A stretch of 64,000 bases of DNA, from NCBI RefSeq assembly GCF_000296815.2, contig NZ_CAIT01000009.1, forward strand, positions 868,001 to 932,000. Reading direction: 5' to 3'. Positions 37,951-45,696 of the stretch are shown piece by piece. The number at the start of each line of letters is the position of its first letter. The stretch's first letter is position 1. Made by a program: the position numbers and the translations under genes. The DNA comes from Fibrisoma limi BUZ 3. GTDB taxonomy: Bacteria; Bacteroidota; Bacteroidia; Cytophagales; Spirosomataceae. Under the pieces are notes generated by a model. The model was given only the letters and a program-made list of their open reading frames with translations, did no database searches and was not told the DNA's origin.

Positions 37951-38970
37951 TCAGGCATGAATCAGTTTTACCCCGGTGCCATTTTCTGAAGAATAAACCA
38001 CCCGACCGTTATCGAACGTAACACCCGTTGCCGGATCGTTGGCGATCAGCAGTGCGCCGTCCAGATCGGCGTAGTCGAGTAGGGGCAGCAGTTGCGCAAT
38101 GGCCGAAATGCCCACGCTTGATTCGGTCATACAACCAACCATCACGCGCAGCCCCAGTTCCCGAGCGCGGGCGATCATCCGGCGGGCAGGCGTCAGACCG
38201 CCACATTTAGTGAGCTTGATATTGACACCGTGGAAGTACCCTGCGCAGCGGTCAACGTCGCTCTCGACAATGCAGCTTTCATCGGCAATGATGGGCAACA
38301 CACTTTGCTGATAAACCTGCCGGGCTCCGTCCCAGTCGGCCGCAGGCAATGGCTGTTCAATGAACTCGACATCCAGCCCACTCAACACCTGCGCTTTCTG
38401 AATCGTATCATCTGCCGTCCAGCCACAATTGGCATCCACCCGGAAGCGGGCATTTGTGTGTTTACGGAGTTCCGCTACGGTCTGGAGGTCTGTCTCGGGT
38501 CGGCCCAGCTTGATTTTATACAAGGGCCAGGGCCATTCTTCCAGCTTCTGCACCATCCGCTCGGGCGTATCGAGCCCAATGGTATAGTTGGTCAGCGGAC
38601 TACGAGCCGGATCGAGGTTCCAGAGTTGATACAACGGCTTTCCCTGCCGTTTTGCCCACAAGTCCCAGGCCGCCTGGTCAAGGGCACAAAGCGCAAACGG
38701 ATTGTCCATCAGAAACGGCTGCATATCGGTCCAGAACTGCGCCGGGTCGGTGAAGGTATATGCTTCGATTTGCTCCTGAATGGCCGACAGCGCCGAAACC
38801 ATCCCGTCGAGGGTAACCCCATAGTATCGGGTCGCCGTAGCCTCGCCAAACCCCCGAAACGTATCGTCGCGGAGTTCAACCACCAGCGAAGGCTGTACGT
38901 CGCGGCTGTCGTGGGCGATGGTAAAGGTATGTTTCAGACGTAGATCGAAGCGGTGAAAAAGCAACTGCAT
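37951..38970 (-). CDS. Dipeptide epimerase (L-Ala-D/L-Glu epimerase type)
   Basis: This enolase-superfamily enzyme (339 residues) has the muconate-cycloisomerase subgroup residues: YKIKLG (KxK base pair), FRVDANCGWT, EFIEQPLP and IIADESC as metal ligands, and the second base Lys in NIKLTKCGG. It racemises the second residue of dipeptides such as L-Ala-D-Glu from peptidoglycan turnover. The frame can be read from 39033, but the ATG at 38970 gives the usual start MQLLFHRFDLRLKHTFTI. It is the first gene of the three-gene operon. Confidence 0.85.
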   Translation of the reverse strand: MQLLFHRFDLRLKHTFTIAHDSRDVQPSLVVELRDDTFRGFGEATATRYYGVTLDGMVSALSAIQEQIEAYTFTDPAQFWTDMQPFLMDNPFALCALDQAAWDLWAKRQGKPLYQLWNLDPARSPLTNYTIGLDTPERMVQKLEEWPWPLYKIKLGRPETDLQTVAELRKHTNARFRVDANCGWTADDTIQKAQVLSGLDVEFIEQPLPAADWDGARQVYQQSVLPIIADESCIVESDVDRCAGYFHGVNIKLTKCGGLTPARRMIARARELGLRVMVGCMTESSVGISAIAQLLPLLDYADLDGALLIANDPATGVTFDNGRVVYSSENGTGVKLIHA

Positions 38971-39155
38971 AGCTGACGAATAGGCAGCATTTTGATGTGG
39001 CTGCACACACCGCAAATAACCACACGAACGCATTACAAATGAGTATTCTTACCATTTTTTTAATCGCCAAACATCCAAAGCTTTCGTTCATGCGTAGGTT
39101 TTGGCGTTGATCGATCACACTTCATTACATATTTCACCATCTTAATAACAACAAC

Positions 39156-39713
39156 ATGAAATTAGGTAACGTAATGGGCGCTTTGTTTGTAGCTGCCCTG
39201 TCGCTGGGTACGGCAATGGCCCAGGAAAAGACCGTCACAGTAGGTGGCGCACCGATGTATCCGTCAAAGAATATTGTTGATAATGCCGTTAATTCAAAAG
39301 ATCACACGACACTAGTAGCTGCCGTGAAAGCGGCCGAGCTGGTCGAGACGCTGCAGGGTGCGGGGCCGTTCACAGTATTTGCGCCAACCAACAAAGCGTT
39401 CGACAAACTGCCGAAGGGTACTGTTGAAACCCTGCTGAAGCCTGAGAACAAGAGCCAGTTGCAGGGCGTACTGACTTACCACGTGGTGCCGGGTCGCATT
39501 AGCGCCGAAGATCTGATGAAAATGATTAAGGACGGCAACGGCAAGGCTACGCTGAAAACGGCTGCCGGTGGTACGCTGACCGCGACAATGAAGGGCAAGA
39601 AAGTGGAAATCGTTGACGAAAACGGTGGTATGTCGACCGTAACAATCGCCGACGTATTCCAATCCAACGGTGTGATTCACGTAGTAGATACGGTGCTGCT
39701 GCCGAAAGCCTAA
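39156..39713 (+). CDS. Secreted fasciclin (FAS1) domain protein
   Basis: A signal peptide (residues 1-22, ending TAMAQ) precedes one FAS1 domain: HTTLVAAVKAAELVETLQG, the H1 box GPFTVFAPTNKAFDKLP, and the H2 region TVTIADVFQSNGVIHVVDTVLLP. Such proteins are secreted or surface adhesins; the small single-domain form is frequent in bacteria. It has a terminator at 39731 and no operon partners. Confidence 0.92.
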   Translation: MKLGNVMGALFVAALSLGTAMAQEKTVTVGGAPMYPSKNIVDNAVNSKDHTTLVAAVKAAELVETLQGAGPFTVFAPTNKAFDKLPKGTVETLLKPENKSQLQGVLTYHVVPGRISAEDLMKMIKDGNGKATLKTAAGGTLTATMKGKKVEIVDENGGMSTVTIADVFQSNGVIHVVDTVLLPKA

Positions 39714-39730
39714 GGCGAGTAATTACAGAC

Positions 39731-39762
39731 AAAACGCCCGGCGAGTTGGCCGGGCGTTTTTG
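39731..39762. terminator. Bidirectional terminator between the FAS1 gene and the response regulator
   Basis: AAAACGCCCGGC (39731-39742) and GCCGGGCGTTTT (39749-39760) form a perfect 12-bp stem with a 6-nt loop. Both flanking genes converge here. Confidence 0.92.
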
Positions 39763-39777
39763 TTCTGAATACGTCAT

Positions 39778-40443
39778 TTATAACCGCCCGGCGGTTCCTC
39801 TGAGATCGACCAGGCCGTGGCGGAGGGCCTCCAGCACCATGCCGACCCGGCTTTTTACATTCATCTTCTGAAATAGCGACTCCCGGTAGCCATCCACCGT
39901 TCGGGGGGCAACGCACATTTTGTCGGCAATTTCAACGTAAGTCAGATCACTGCACGAAAGCTGCAGAAACTTGGCTTCGCGGTCGTTGAGTGTAATGGTA
40001 TTTACCGTATCAGCCCCCGGACCATGCAGGCTGCGGACTAACCGCTCGGTCAGAAACTCCGAGTAGTGGGCGCCTTTGGTTCTGACGTCCTCCAGGGCGC
40101 GCCGGAACTCAGATGGCCGGCTGCCTTTCAACAGATAGCCGCTAACACCGTAGCGGATCATCCGGGTAACATCCTCATCACGATCGGACATTGACAAAGC
40201 CAGGATCTTTATCTCCGGGTAATGCTCCCGGAGGTACTTCGCCGTTTCAAACCCATCCATTTCGGGCATACTGATATCCAGCAGCAGAATATCCGGAATT
40301 TGCTTACGTTTCAAATGATTGATTAAGTCACGACCGTTCGCAGCTACGAACAGCATCTCGTAACCATCTATTTTTTCGATCAGTTCGGATAGGGCCTGGG
40401 CCATCAACAGATGGTCGTCGGCAATGGCAATGGTCGTAGGCAT
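39778..40443 (-). CDS. NarL/LuxR-type response regulator
   Basis: The receiver domain begins IAIADDHLLMAQ, with the phospho-acceptor Asp56 (LLLDISMPEMDG) and the switch Lys in LLKGSRPSEF. The C-terminal LuxR helix-turn-helix reads LTYVEIADKMCVAPRTVDGY. It should be activated by the histidine kinase 81 nt upstream in the same direction and then regulate transcription. Targets are unknown; the operon itself is a candidate. Confidence 0.92.
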   Translation of the reverse strand: MPTTIAIADDHLLMAQALSELIEKIDGYEMLFVAANGRDLINHLKRKQIPDILLLDISMPEMDGFETAKYLREHYPEIKILALSMSDRDEDVTRMIRYGVSGYLLKGSRPSEFRRALEDVRTKGAHYSEFLTERLVRSLHGPGADTVNTITLNDREAKFLQLSCSDLTYVEIADKMCVAPRTVDGYRESLFQKMNVKSRVGMVLEALRHGLVDLRGTAGRL

Positions 40444-40524
40444 GGATTGAACAGGCTATGAGTGTTACTGCCTGAAAAGTAGCCGGTTACCACGCAAGAC
40501 GCAATACCCAGATTTAGGTATTTT

Positions 40525-41337
40525 TTAGACGGCAGCCTGTTTCGGTAACACTATGTCAACTCGCGTTTGCTGCCCCGGCTCACTGCTGATGGTGCACGTA
40601 CCACCAAGCAAACGAGCCCGCTGCTGAAGATTACGCAGCCCTGACCCCACTGTGTTGGCTGTTCGGGTACTTACTTCGTTTACATCGAAGCCTTTACCAT
40701 CGTCGGTGATAATGAGTTCAAAGTGGTCGGACTGGTAACTGGTTGTGACCATGATAGCCTGCCCACCTGAATGTTTGATGGCATTATTGAGTGATTCCTG
40801 CGTCATGCGAAACAGAATTGTTTCGGCTTCTTCGCCAAGCGGATAGGGTGTACCGGCTACGTGCAGATACGTTCGGAAGCGGCCGGTACGTTCGATACGT
40901 TCCAGTTCGAGTGCCAGACTTTGCCGAAGCCCAAACCGCCGGACCGTATCGCTATCGAGCGTTTTTGAGAGCGCCCGGACATCCTGAATGGTGGTACGAA
41001 CAACGTTAATGGTTTGCTCAATAGCATGGCGGTGCTCACTTTGTTCAAGCTCTTCATCGAGGCCGTTTAAATGCAGCATGGCTACGGATAGGAGCTGACC
41101 GATGTGGTCGTGAAGTTCGCGGCCAACTTGCTGGAGAGTCTGGTTTTGTATTTCGATTTGAGATTGTAGAATTTCGCGTTTAAATTGTTCTATGATAGCC
41201 TTTTTCTCACTTACATTTTGTTGTCGACGACGGTGGTAATAAATAATAAATCCGGCTCCAAAAACCACCATTGTTAGCAAAGCAATGCTACCTGTAACTA
41301 AAACAACTAGTATATCGTCAACCCGATCGGTAGTCAT
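40525..41337 (-). CDS. Sensor histidine kinase (HisKA_3, NarX/DegS class)
   Basis: It has one transmembrane helix (residues about 9-32), a short coiled coil, the HisKA_3 box GRELHDHIGQLLS with His76, and a HATPase_c domain with N-box TQESLNNAIKH, DDGKGFD and GLRNLQQRA. No periplasmic sensor domain exists: only about eight residues precede the helix. The overlapping upstream gene encodes a multi-helix membrane protein that may supply sensing. Confidence 0.9.
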   Translation of the reverse strand: MTTDRVDDILVVLVTGSIALLTMVVFGAGFIIYYHRRRQQNVSEKKAIIEQFKREILQSQIEIQNQTLQQVGRELHDHIGQLLSVAMLHLNGLDEELEQSEHRHAIEQTINVVRTTIQDVRALSKTLDSDTVRRFGLRQSLALELERIERTGRFRTYLHVAGTPYPLGEEAETILFRMTQESLNNAIKHSGGQAIMVTTSYQSDHFELIITDDGKGFDVNEVSTRTANTVGSGLRNLQQRARLLGGTCTISSEPGQQTRVDIVLPKQAAV

Positions 41338-41995
41338 AGTCCCTGAAGTAGTTCAGCGTATGAGTAGCAATAACTACTAAATAAAAGATATAATAGAAAG
41401 CATATCCTGTATAATAGATCTGCGGTCCCATAGCTAATTTGTACTCGACAAAATAATTAAATGTTCCTAATATGAATAGATTACCAGTGAAGTATATAAG
41501 TATGCTTATAATAACCCAAAATGTACGATCATGTTCGGGACGATAATCATCTTCTTGCTGTAACAATTTTTTAAAATATACAAAGCACCAGTACACAACT
41601 AGCAAGCACTCCGCAATAAAGGCAATTGAATTATTCACCTCAATAGGCTCCCACATTAATTCACAAATAACGACAAATAGAAAATAAGTAAGTATAGACC
41701 ACAATACTAGTAAGCTTAAGCTCTTTGAAGCAAACGTTTTAAAAAATATTAAGCTTAAGCACAAATATTCTATCGGTGTGAGTAAATGATAAATAAACAA
41801 ATTGTTTTGATGAAGCTCATAATTAATATAATCAGCGAATATTTCAGCAGTAAAATGACTAGCAGTTAGCCAAATTAAAGGTTTTAGATTATAAGGAATC
41901 TTATCATATTTAACAACAAGAATAACTAACGCTATTAATAATAGCATTAAATATAATTGATCGGCCAAGCCAAGCTTAAAGAATAAACTAACCAT
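41318..41995 (-). CDS. Seven-helix membrane protein, putative sensor partner of the kinase
   Basis: The 225-residue protein is hydrophobic throughout, with about seven predicted helices (near 10-28, 40-58, 66-86, 92-112, 122-140, 158-178, 192-214). It is rich in Tyr, Phe and Leu and has no known domain by eye. Its end overlaps the kinase start by 20 nt, implying translational coupling. It is more AT-rich than the kinase. As the kinase lacks a sensor domain, this is a good candidate for the sensing part; that is inferred from position. Confidence 0.65.
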   Translation of the reverse strand: MVSLFFKLGLADQLYLMLLLIALVILVVKYDKIPYNLKPLIWLTASHFTAEIFADYINYELHQNNLFIYHLLTPIEYLCLSLIFFKTFASKSLSLLVLWSILTYFLFVVICELMWEPIEVNNSIAFIAECLLVVYWCFVYFKKLLQQEDDYRPEHDRTFWVIISILIYFTGNLFILGTFNYFVEYKLAMGPQIYYTGYAFYYIFYLVVIATHTLNYFRDYDYRSG

Positions 41996-42022
41996 ATTTC
42001 GTGACTAGTCTATAAAGTATTC

Positions 42023-42436
42023 TTAGCTTTCTTTAACATTGAGTTTTGTCTTACCTATTGTTGTTGGGCAATTTGGATAACGGCAGGCAAGATTAAAATT
42101 TGCTAAGTCAGGATCTACAACTAAAGTGTTAGCATTCTCGTTGAATATGGTAATGTACGTAAAAGTACCTTCTTGTTTTTTGACTGGAGCGGCTATTAAC
42201 GTTATATCAGATTTGCTATCACTGCTTGTCTTTTTGGCTAAGAATATTCTGATACCATCGTATCCACCGTCTAACACTTGCATGATAGCATCTCTAGTTA
42301 AAACTGCTGCTAAAAACATGTCATCATTTTCCTCTGCTCTATCCTTCAAGTAATCAAAGTAATGATCCAACTGTTGCTTAACCTCTCCGATAGAGATACA
42401 CTGCTTTGAATCCCCAATATTGTTGATATGCTTCAT
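42023..42436 (-). CDS. Unknown 137-residue protein, first gene of the kinase operon
   Basis: The product has no signal peptide or transmembrane helix. It has a helical start (SIGEVKQQLDHYFDYLKDRAEENDD), then strands with GYDGIRIFLAKK, SDITLIAAPVKK and TFTYITIFNEN, and a tail with two Cys (CRYPNC). I do not recognise the family. It precedes the seven-helix protein by 27 nt and shares a promoter with the kinase and regulator, so it may be part of the signalling path. Confidence 0.6.
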   Translation of the reverse strand: MKHINNIGDSKQCISIGEVKQQLDHYFDYLKDRAEENDDMFLAAVLTRDAIMQVLDGGYDGIRIFLAKKTSSDSKSDITLIAAPVKKQEGTFTYITIFNENANTLVVDPDLANFNLACRYPNCPTTIGKTKLNVKES

Positions 42437-42467
42437 AAGTATTTCGGTTTATTATTTAAGACCATAG

Positions 42468-42498
42468 CGAACATAATTATTTAAAAGCTTTGAGTCAA
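42468..42498 (-). promoter_or_regulatory. Promoter of the unknown protein / membrane sensor / kinase / regulator operon
   Basis: On the minus strand TTG (42498-42496), a 20-nt spacer and TATGTTCG (42475-42468), seven of eight bases of TAnnTTTG, lie 32 nt before the ATG at 42436. Confidence 0.5.
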
Positions 42499-42585
42499 TA
42501 CCTAAAAAAGAATAACCGTTAATATAGACTACGATTCTGTTCTAGCACAACCACTTAAGTCTTATACTTCACACTAGATTTGTAA

Positions 42586-42605
42586 ATACGGGAAATTTCC
42601 CGTAT
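42586..42605. promoter_or_regulatory. Perfect 20-bp palindrome in a divergent promoter region
   Basis: ATACGGGAAATTTCCCGTAT is fully self-complementary. It lies between the kinase operon and the diiron protein gene and 4 nt after TAGATTTG (42575-42582), a possible -7 element. It has the form of an operator for a dimeric regulator. Confidence 0.5.
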
Positions 42606-42671
42606 CCCTCTCCGTTAAAAACCACCCTCAAAACCAGCCATTCTCACCTGTTCCGCCGAGAGCCGGGCCTC

Positions 42672-42679
42672 TACCTTTG
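42672..42679 (+). promoter_or_regulatory. Possible -7 element of the diiron protein gene
   Basis: TACCTTTG matches the Bacteroidota -7 consensus, 55 nt before the ATG. No good TTG is present at the expected distance, so it is tentative. Confidence 0.4.
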
Positions 42680-42734
42680 TCATGCTGCCGGAAAGTAACG
42701 CAGCACCAATTACACTATCAAGATTCCGGTTTTT

Positions 42735-43478
42735 ATGAAAGGTAGACTATTCCCTGTATCAACCAACGCCCAGGCCTTTGTTCAAAAGCTTGAAGACAAG
42801 ATGCAGGCCGTCCTGGCTGAGGTCGAGCAAAGCGAGATGTACCAACTCATTGCCGAGCCTGATACCGACCCGCGCCTGGTCGCTGCTATTATTAAGTACA
42901 TTCTGTTAGAAGTTTACTCATACGGTCCGCATGTTACTGAGGCTACGTTCATGGCTATCAGCCGGTTGCCTAAAAATCGGCCGGACTTGATGAAGCCGCT
43001 CATCCTGCACGACCTCTCTGAAGTTGACCACGGCGAAATGGCCCTGAAAGATTTTGTGAAGCTTGGTGGCGATGAGCAATGGGCACGTACCCGCCGAATG
43101 ACGCCTGAATCGCTGGCGATGGCTGCTACGTGCCGGATGATCGGCCAGTTCGAGAATCCGTTTGCTTACCTCGGCTACATGCACCTGTTCGAGGGTTTGA
43201 CACCCATCCTGACCGAGCGGGCCCAGGGCTTCCTGGCTGCCAAAGGTTTCCCCAAAGAAGCACAGGCGTTCATTGACGAACATGCGACAGAGGACATCGG
43301 CCACGCCCAGTTGATGAACAACATGATCGCCCGCATCGTGACTGAGTACCCGGAAGCCGAAGCAGCCATCGAATACGGTTTTGACTGCTTTGCGGCTGTT
43401 TATCCACTACCAATCTGGAAAGCCGCTTTGCAGCACGCCCAGGCCGAACTGACTACCGACGCTTACGCAACGGTTTAA
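42735..43478 (+). CDS. Haem-oxygenase-like diiron protein (iron-containing redox enzyme family)
   Basis: This all-helical 247-residue protein has the spacing of haem-oxygenase-like diiron oxidases: Glu59 and His66 on one helix (LLEVYSYGPHVTEA), HDLSEVDHGE at 92-101, Glu153 (MHLFEGLTP) and His183-x3-Asp187-x2-His190 (EHATEDIGHAQ). Relatives carry out unusual oxidations such as C-C or C-N cleavage and decarboxylation. The acyltransferase-like gene follows 25 nt downstream, so the two probably act on one metabolite. TenA-like thiaminase is a less likely alternative, since the ligand set fits iron. Confidence 0.72.
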   Translation: MKGRLFPVSTNAQAFVQKLEDKMQAVLAEVEQSEMYQLIAEPDTDPRLVAAIIKYILLEVYSYGPHVTEATFMAISRLPKNRPDLMKPLILHDLSEVDHGEMALKDFVKLGGDEQWARTRRMTPESLAMAATCRMIGQFENPFAYLGYMHLFEGLTPILTERAQGFLAAKGFPKEAQAFIDEHATEDIGHAQLMNNMIARIVTEYPEAEAAIEYGFDCFAAVYPLPIWKAALQHAQAELTTDAYATV

Positions 43479-43503
43479 TTCAAAATTTCTTCTACTCCAC
43501 ACC

Positions 43504-44232
43504 ATGAACCTTTCCCTGATTGCGCCGGCGTCGGGCTTCGTGCCCGACGCGCTGGCGCACCACTTCCTGCCCGATCCGGAACCGGCCATTGCTGACATAC
43601 AACGCTTCCGAGGACGTATCTATGCACAGGACAGTGCCATTCCGCTGTCCGCACTCGATTCGTTGGGACGGCACCGCTCGGAGGTTGATTACCGATCGTG
43701 GCACATTGTGGCCCGCGATGCGCAGGGACAAATTAGTGGTGTACTACGGTTACCAATCTACCCGATAGATACGCCCATCGAATCGTTACTCCTAAATCAG
43801 ACACTGGAACGTATGCAACCTGAGCAACGGCATCTGTACCGCTACGTACTCCAGCGTTTCATTGACCGGTCGGTTACAGCAGGATATCCCTGTGTAGCAG
43901 AACCGGGCGGCTGGGCTGTTGACAGAACCCGCTGTGGACGTCAGACCGGCATCAACTTAGTAACGACCGGTTGGGCGATCGGCGAGTATTACGGCCATTA
44001 CGTTGCGGCTTCGACCGTAACGGTCAAGCACCACGCAGCCGACCTGCTCAAGCTCATGGGCGGCTTTAACGAACTCGCCGGTACGCCCAACGCCCGCTTT
44101 CACGATCCATATTTCCGGTGTGATATTGAGCTGGTGTTTTTCTATTCAGATAAGGTGAGTGGGCGGTTTGGGGAGATGGTGGAGAAGATAAAAGAAGACC
44201 TTTTGAAAAGCCAGTCCTTTGTTACCTTGTAA
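43504..44232 (+). CDS. LuxI-like GNAT-fold acyltransferase
   Basis: The first half resembles autoinducer and N-acyl amino acid synthases: IQRFRGRIYAQ, DSLGRHRSEVDYRSWHIVARDAQGQISGVLRLPIY has the Asp..Asp..G-x-x-x-G-x-x-RL order of LuxI-like proteins. A second part (GINLVTTGWAIGEYYG, LLKLMGGFNELAG) continues the GNAT fold. It would join an acyl group from ACP or CoA to an amine. It directly follows the diiron protein. I am fairly sure of the fold and unsure of the substrate. Confidence 0.55.
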   Translation: MNLSLIAPASGFVPDALAHHFLPDPEPAIADIQRFRGRIYAQDSAIPLSALDSLGRHRSEVDYRSWHIVARDAQGQISGVLRLPIYPIDTPIESLLLNQTLERMQPEQRHLYRYVLQRFIDRSVTAGYPCVAEPGGWAVDRTRCGRQTGINLVTTGWAIGEYYGHYVAASTVTVKHHAADLLKLMGGFNELAGTPNARFHDPYFRCDIELVFFYSDKVSGRFGEMVEKIKEDLLKSQSFVTL

Positions 44233-44316
44233 ACTTACATTTTCGACAAATACAATATCAGAAGCTATTTGACTAGCGTATATGCTGATCGTAATATAAC
44301 ATAGACCTATATAGCC

Positions 44317-45267
44317 ATGAGAAAACCACCTCTGTTCAGAATACTTCACTGGCTTCTATTAATGACCGTTTTTCCTACATTCCAATCTTGTAAGCAAGAC
44401 GTTAAAGAGCCCATTGATCGATTTCAGAAAAGTACCGCTTTGGCTACGGTTGCCATCAGTGGATATTACAAGGAGCTTAATCCTTATGAAAGGGAGATTT
44501 ATCTTCAAAATATATTATTTGATACTACAAAACAGGTCTTACGAATGGAGGGAGGTGTTCCTACGCCCTTAAAAAAAGATCCTTTTGATCAAAAAGTAAT
44601 ACAAGCTCGTTTGGCTATGATCAAACAACTGGCCAATTACGCAGAAAAGCTATCAACCCTTGCTGGTAACGATGCCCCTCAACGCTTTACTACTAATGTA
44701 ACCACCCTAGCAAGTAGTCTTACCTCACTCAGCGGAACTTTCTCTCAACTCACTAGTAGTGGTGATGCTTCGGCGAATGATTACGTAGGACCTATTTCAA
44801 CTTTAGTGGGAGTACTCGGTAATGTCATTATTCAGAAGCGACGAGATGTTGCCCTACGCACTGCTATTATTAACGGTGACGCTCCGTTTACAAGGATATT
44901 AGATTTCTTGGAAAGAGATCTAGATAAATACGTGAGCGATTTGCGAAAAGTTGGCGATGATCAAAAGCAGGCTAACATTGAAGCTTTCTATAATCATCAC
45001 AAAGCTAAACTTAGCTTGGAACAACGTAGAGAGTTATTGAAAGAACTAAACCAAGCTGCGGAGGTCAAAAGAATTACATTTAGCACTAAACCTTCTGACG
45101 TAGTAAAAGCTATGCGGCAAACCCATAAAGCGTTGGTAAGCACAGCGAATAGCCCCACAATAATGAATACCGGTTTAATACTAAGTACAATTGATAATTA
45201 TGAAAACCAAGTACAAACTTTAATCGACGCTGTCTTACAGTTAAAAGAGAACCATAAACAAAATTAA
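44317..45267 (+). CDS. Helical lipoprotein of unknown function
   Basis: A signal peptide with lipobox FQSC (Cys25) leads into a 290-residue mostly helical protein rich in Lys, Leu, Thr and Asn (QVIQARLAMIKQLANYAEKL, ALRTAIINGDAPFTRILDFLERDLDKYVSDLRK). No known domain was recognised. Codon use is clearly more AT-rich than most neighbours. The coiled-coil gene follows after 4 nt, so the two are coupled. Confidence 0.6.
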   Translation: MRKPPLFRILHWLLLMTVFPTFQSCKQDVKEPIDRFQKSTALATVAISGYYKELNPYEREIYLQNILFDTTKQVLRMEGGVPTPLKKDPFDQKVIQARLAMIKQLANYAEKLSTLAGNDAPQRFTTNVTTLASSLTSLSGTFSQLTSSGDASANDYVGPISTLVGVLGNVIIQKRRDVALRTAIINGDAPFTRILDFLERDLDKYVSDLRKVGDDQKQANIEAFYNHHKAKLSLEQRRELLKELNQAAEVKRITFSTKPSDVVKAMRQTHKALVSTANSPTIMNTGLILSTIDNYENQVQTLIDAVLQLKENHKQN

Positions 45268-45271
45268 GATT

Positions 45272-45598
45272 ATGGCAAAAGTAGATACTGAGCAACTTGT
45301 ACGTTGCATAAACAATTGTTTTGACCTGGCAGGTGATGATAGACTATCACTTAATCGCCGAAGTGAAATGTTAGCTTTAGGTAAACGACTTCGAGGATCA
45401 CTTCTAAATCTGCTCACTGCTGAATTTTCAGAAGACTTAACTGAAGTTGAAGAGGCTAATCAGCAATTAGAGGAGGTTAATGAACAGCTTTCAAACGTGG
45501 AAGCCGCCATAAACAAAATTGCCGAAACGGTGGAGCTAATCAACGACTTAGTCGAGCAACTTGATAACTTGTTAAAGTTTGCAGTAAATTTCTTTTGA
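45272..45598 (+). CDS. Small coiled-coil protein of unknown function
   Basis: The 108-residue protein has no signal peptide. Residues about 45-100 form a strong acidic coiled coil (DLTEVEEANQQLEEVNEQLS, NKIAETVELINDLVEQLDNL) and it ends with hydrophobic KFAVNFF. It is AT-rich like the lipoprotein gene 4 nt upstream. The family is not recognised; a structural or regulatory partner of the lipoprotein is possible. Confidence 0.55.
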   Translation: MAKVDTEQLVRCINNCFDLAGDDRLSLNRRSEMLALGKRLRGSLLNLLTAEFSEDLTEVEEANQQLEEVNEQLSNVEAAINKIAETVELINDLVEQLDNLLKFAVNFF

Positions 45599-45605
45599 AC
45601 TATAC

Positions 45606-45662
45606 ATGCCAAGCCCGGTTGTAGCGCTTCTAAAATAGATAAAAGCTTACCGGACTTGGCAT
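45606..45662 (-). terminator. Inverted repeat after metH, possible terminator
   Basis: ATGCCAAGCCCGGT (45606-45619) and ACCGGACTTGGCAT (45649-45662) are inverted; on the minus strand the single mismatch is a G-T wobble. The loop is 29 nt. It lies 35 nt after the metH stop. Confidence 0.45.
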
Positions 45663-45696
45663 AATGTTAGCGTTGAAGCTCAATTAAAATATCTTC

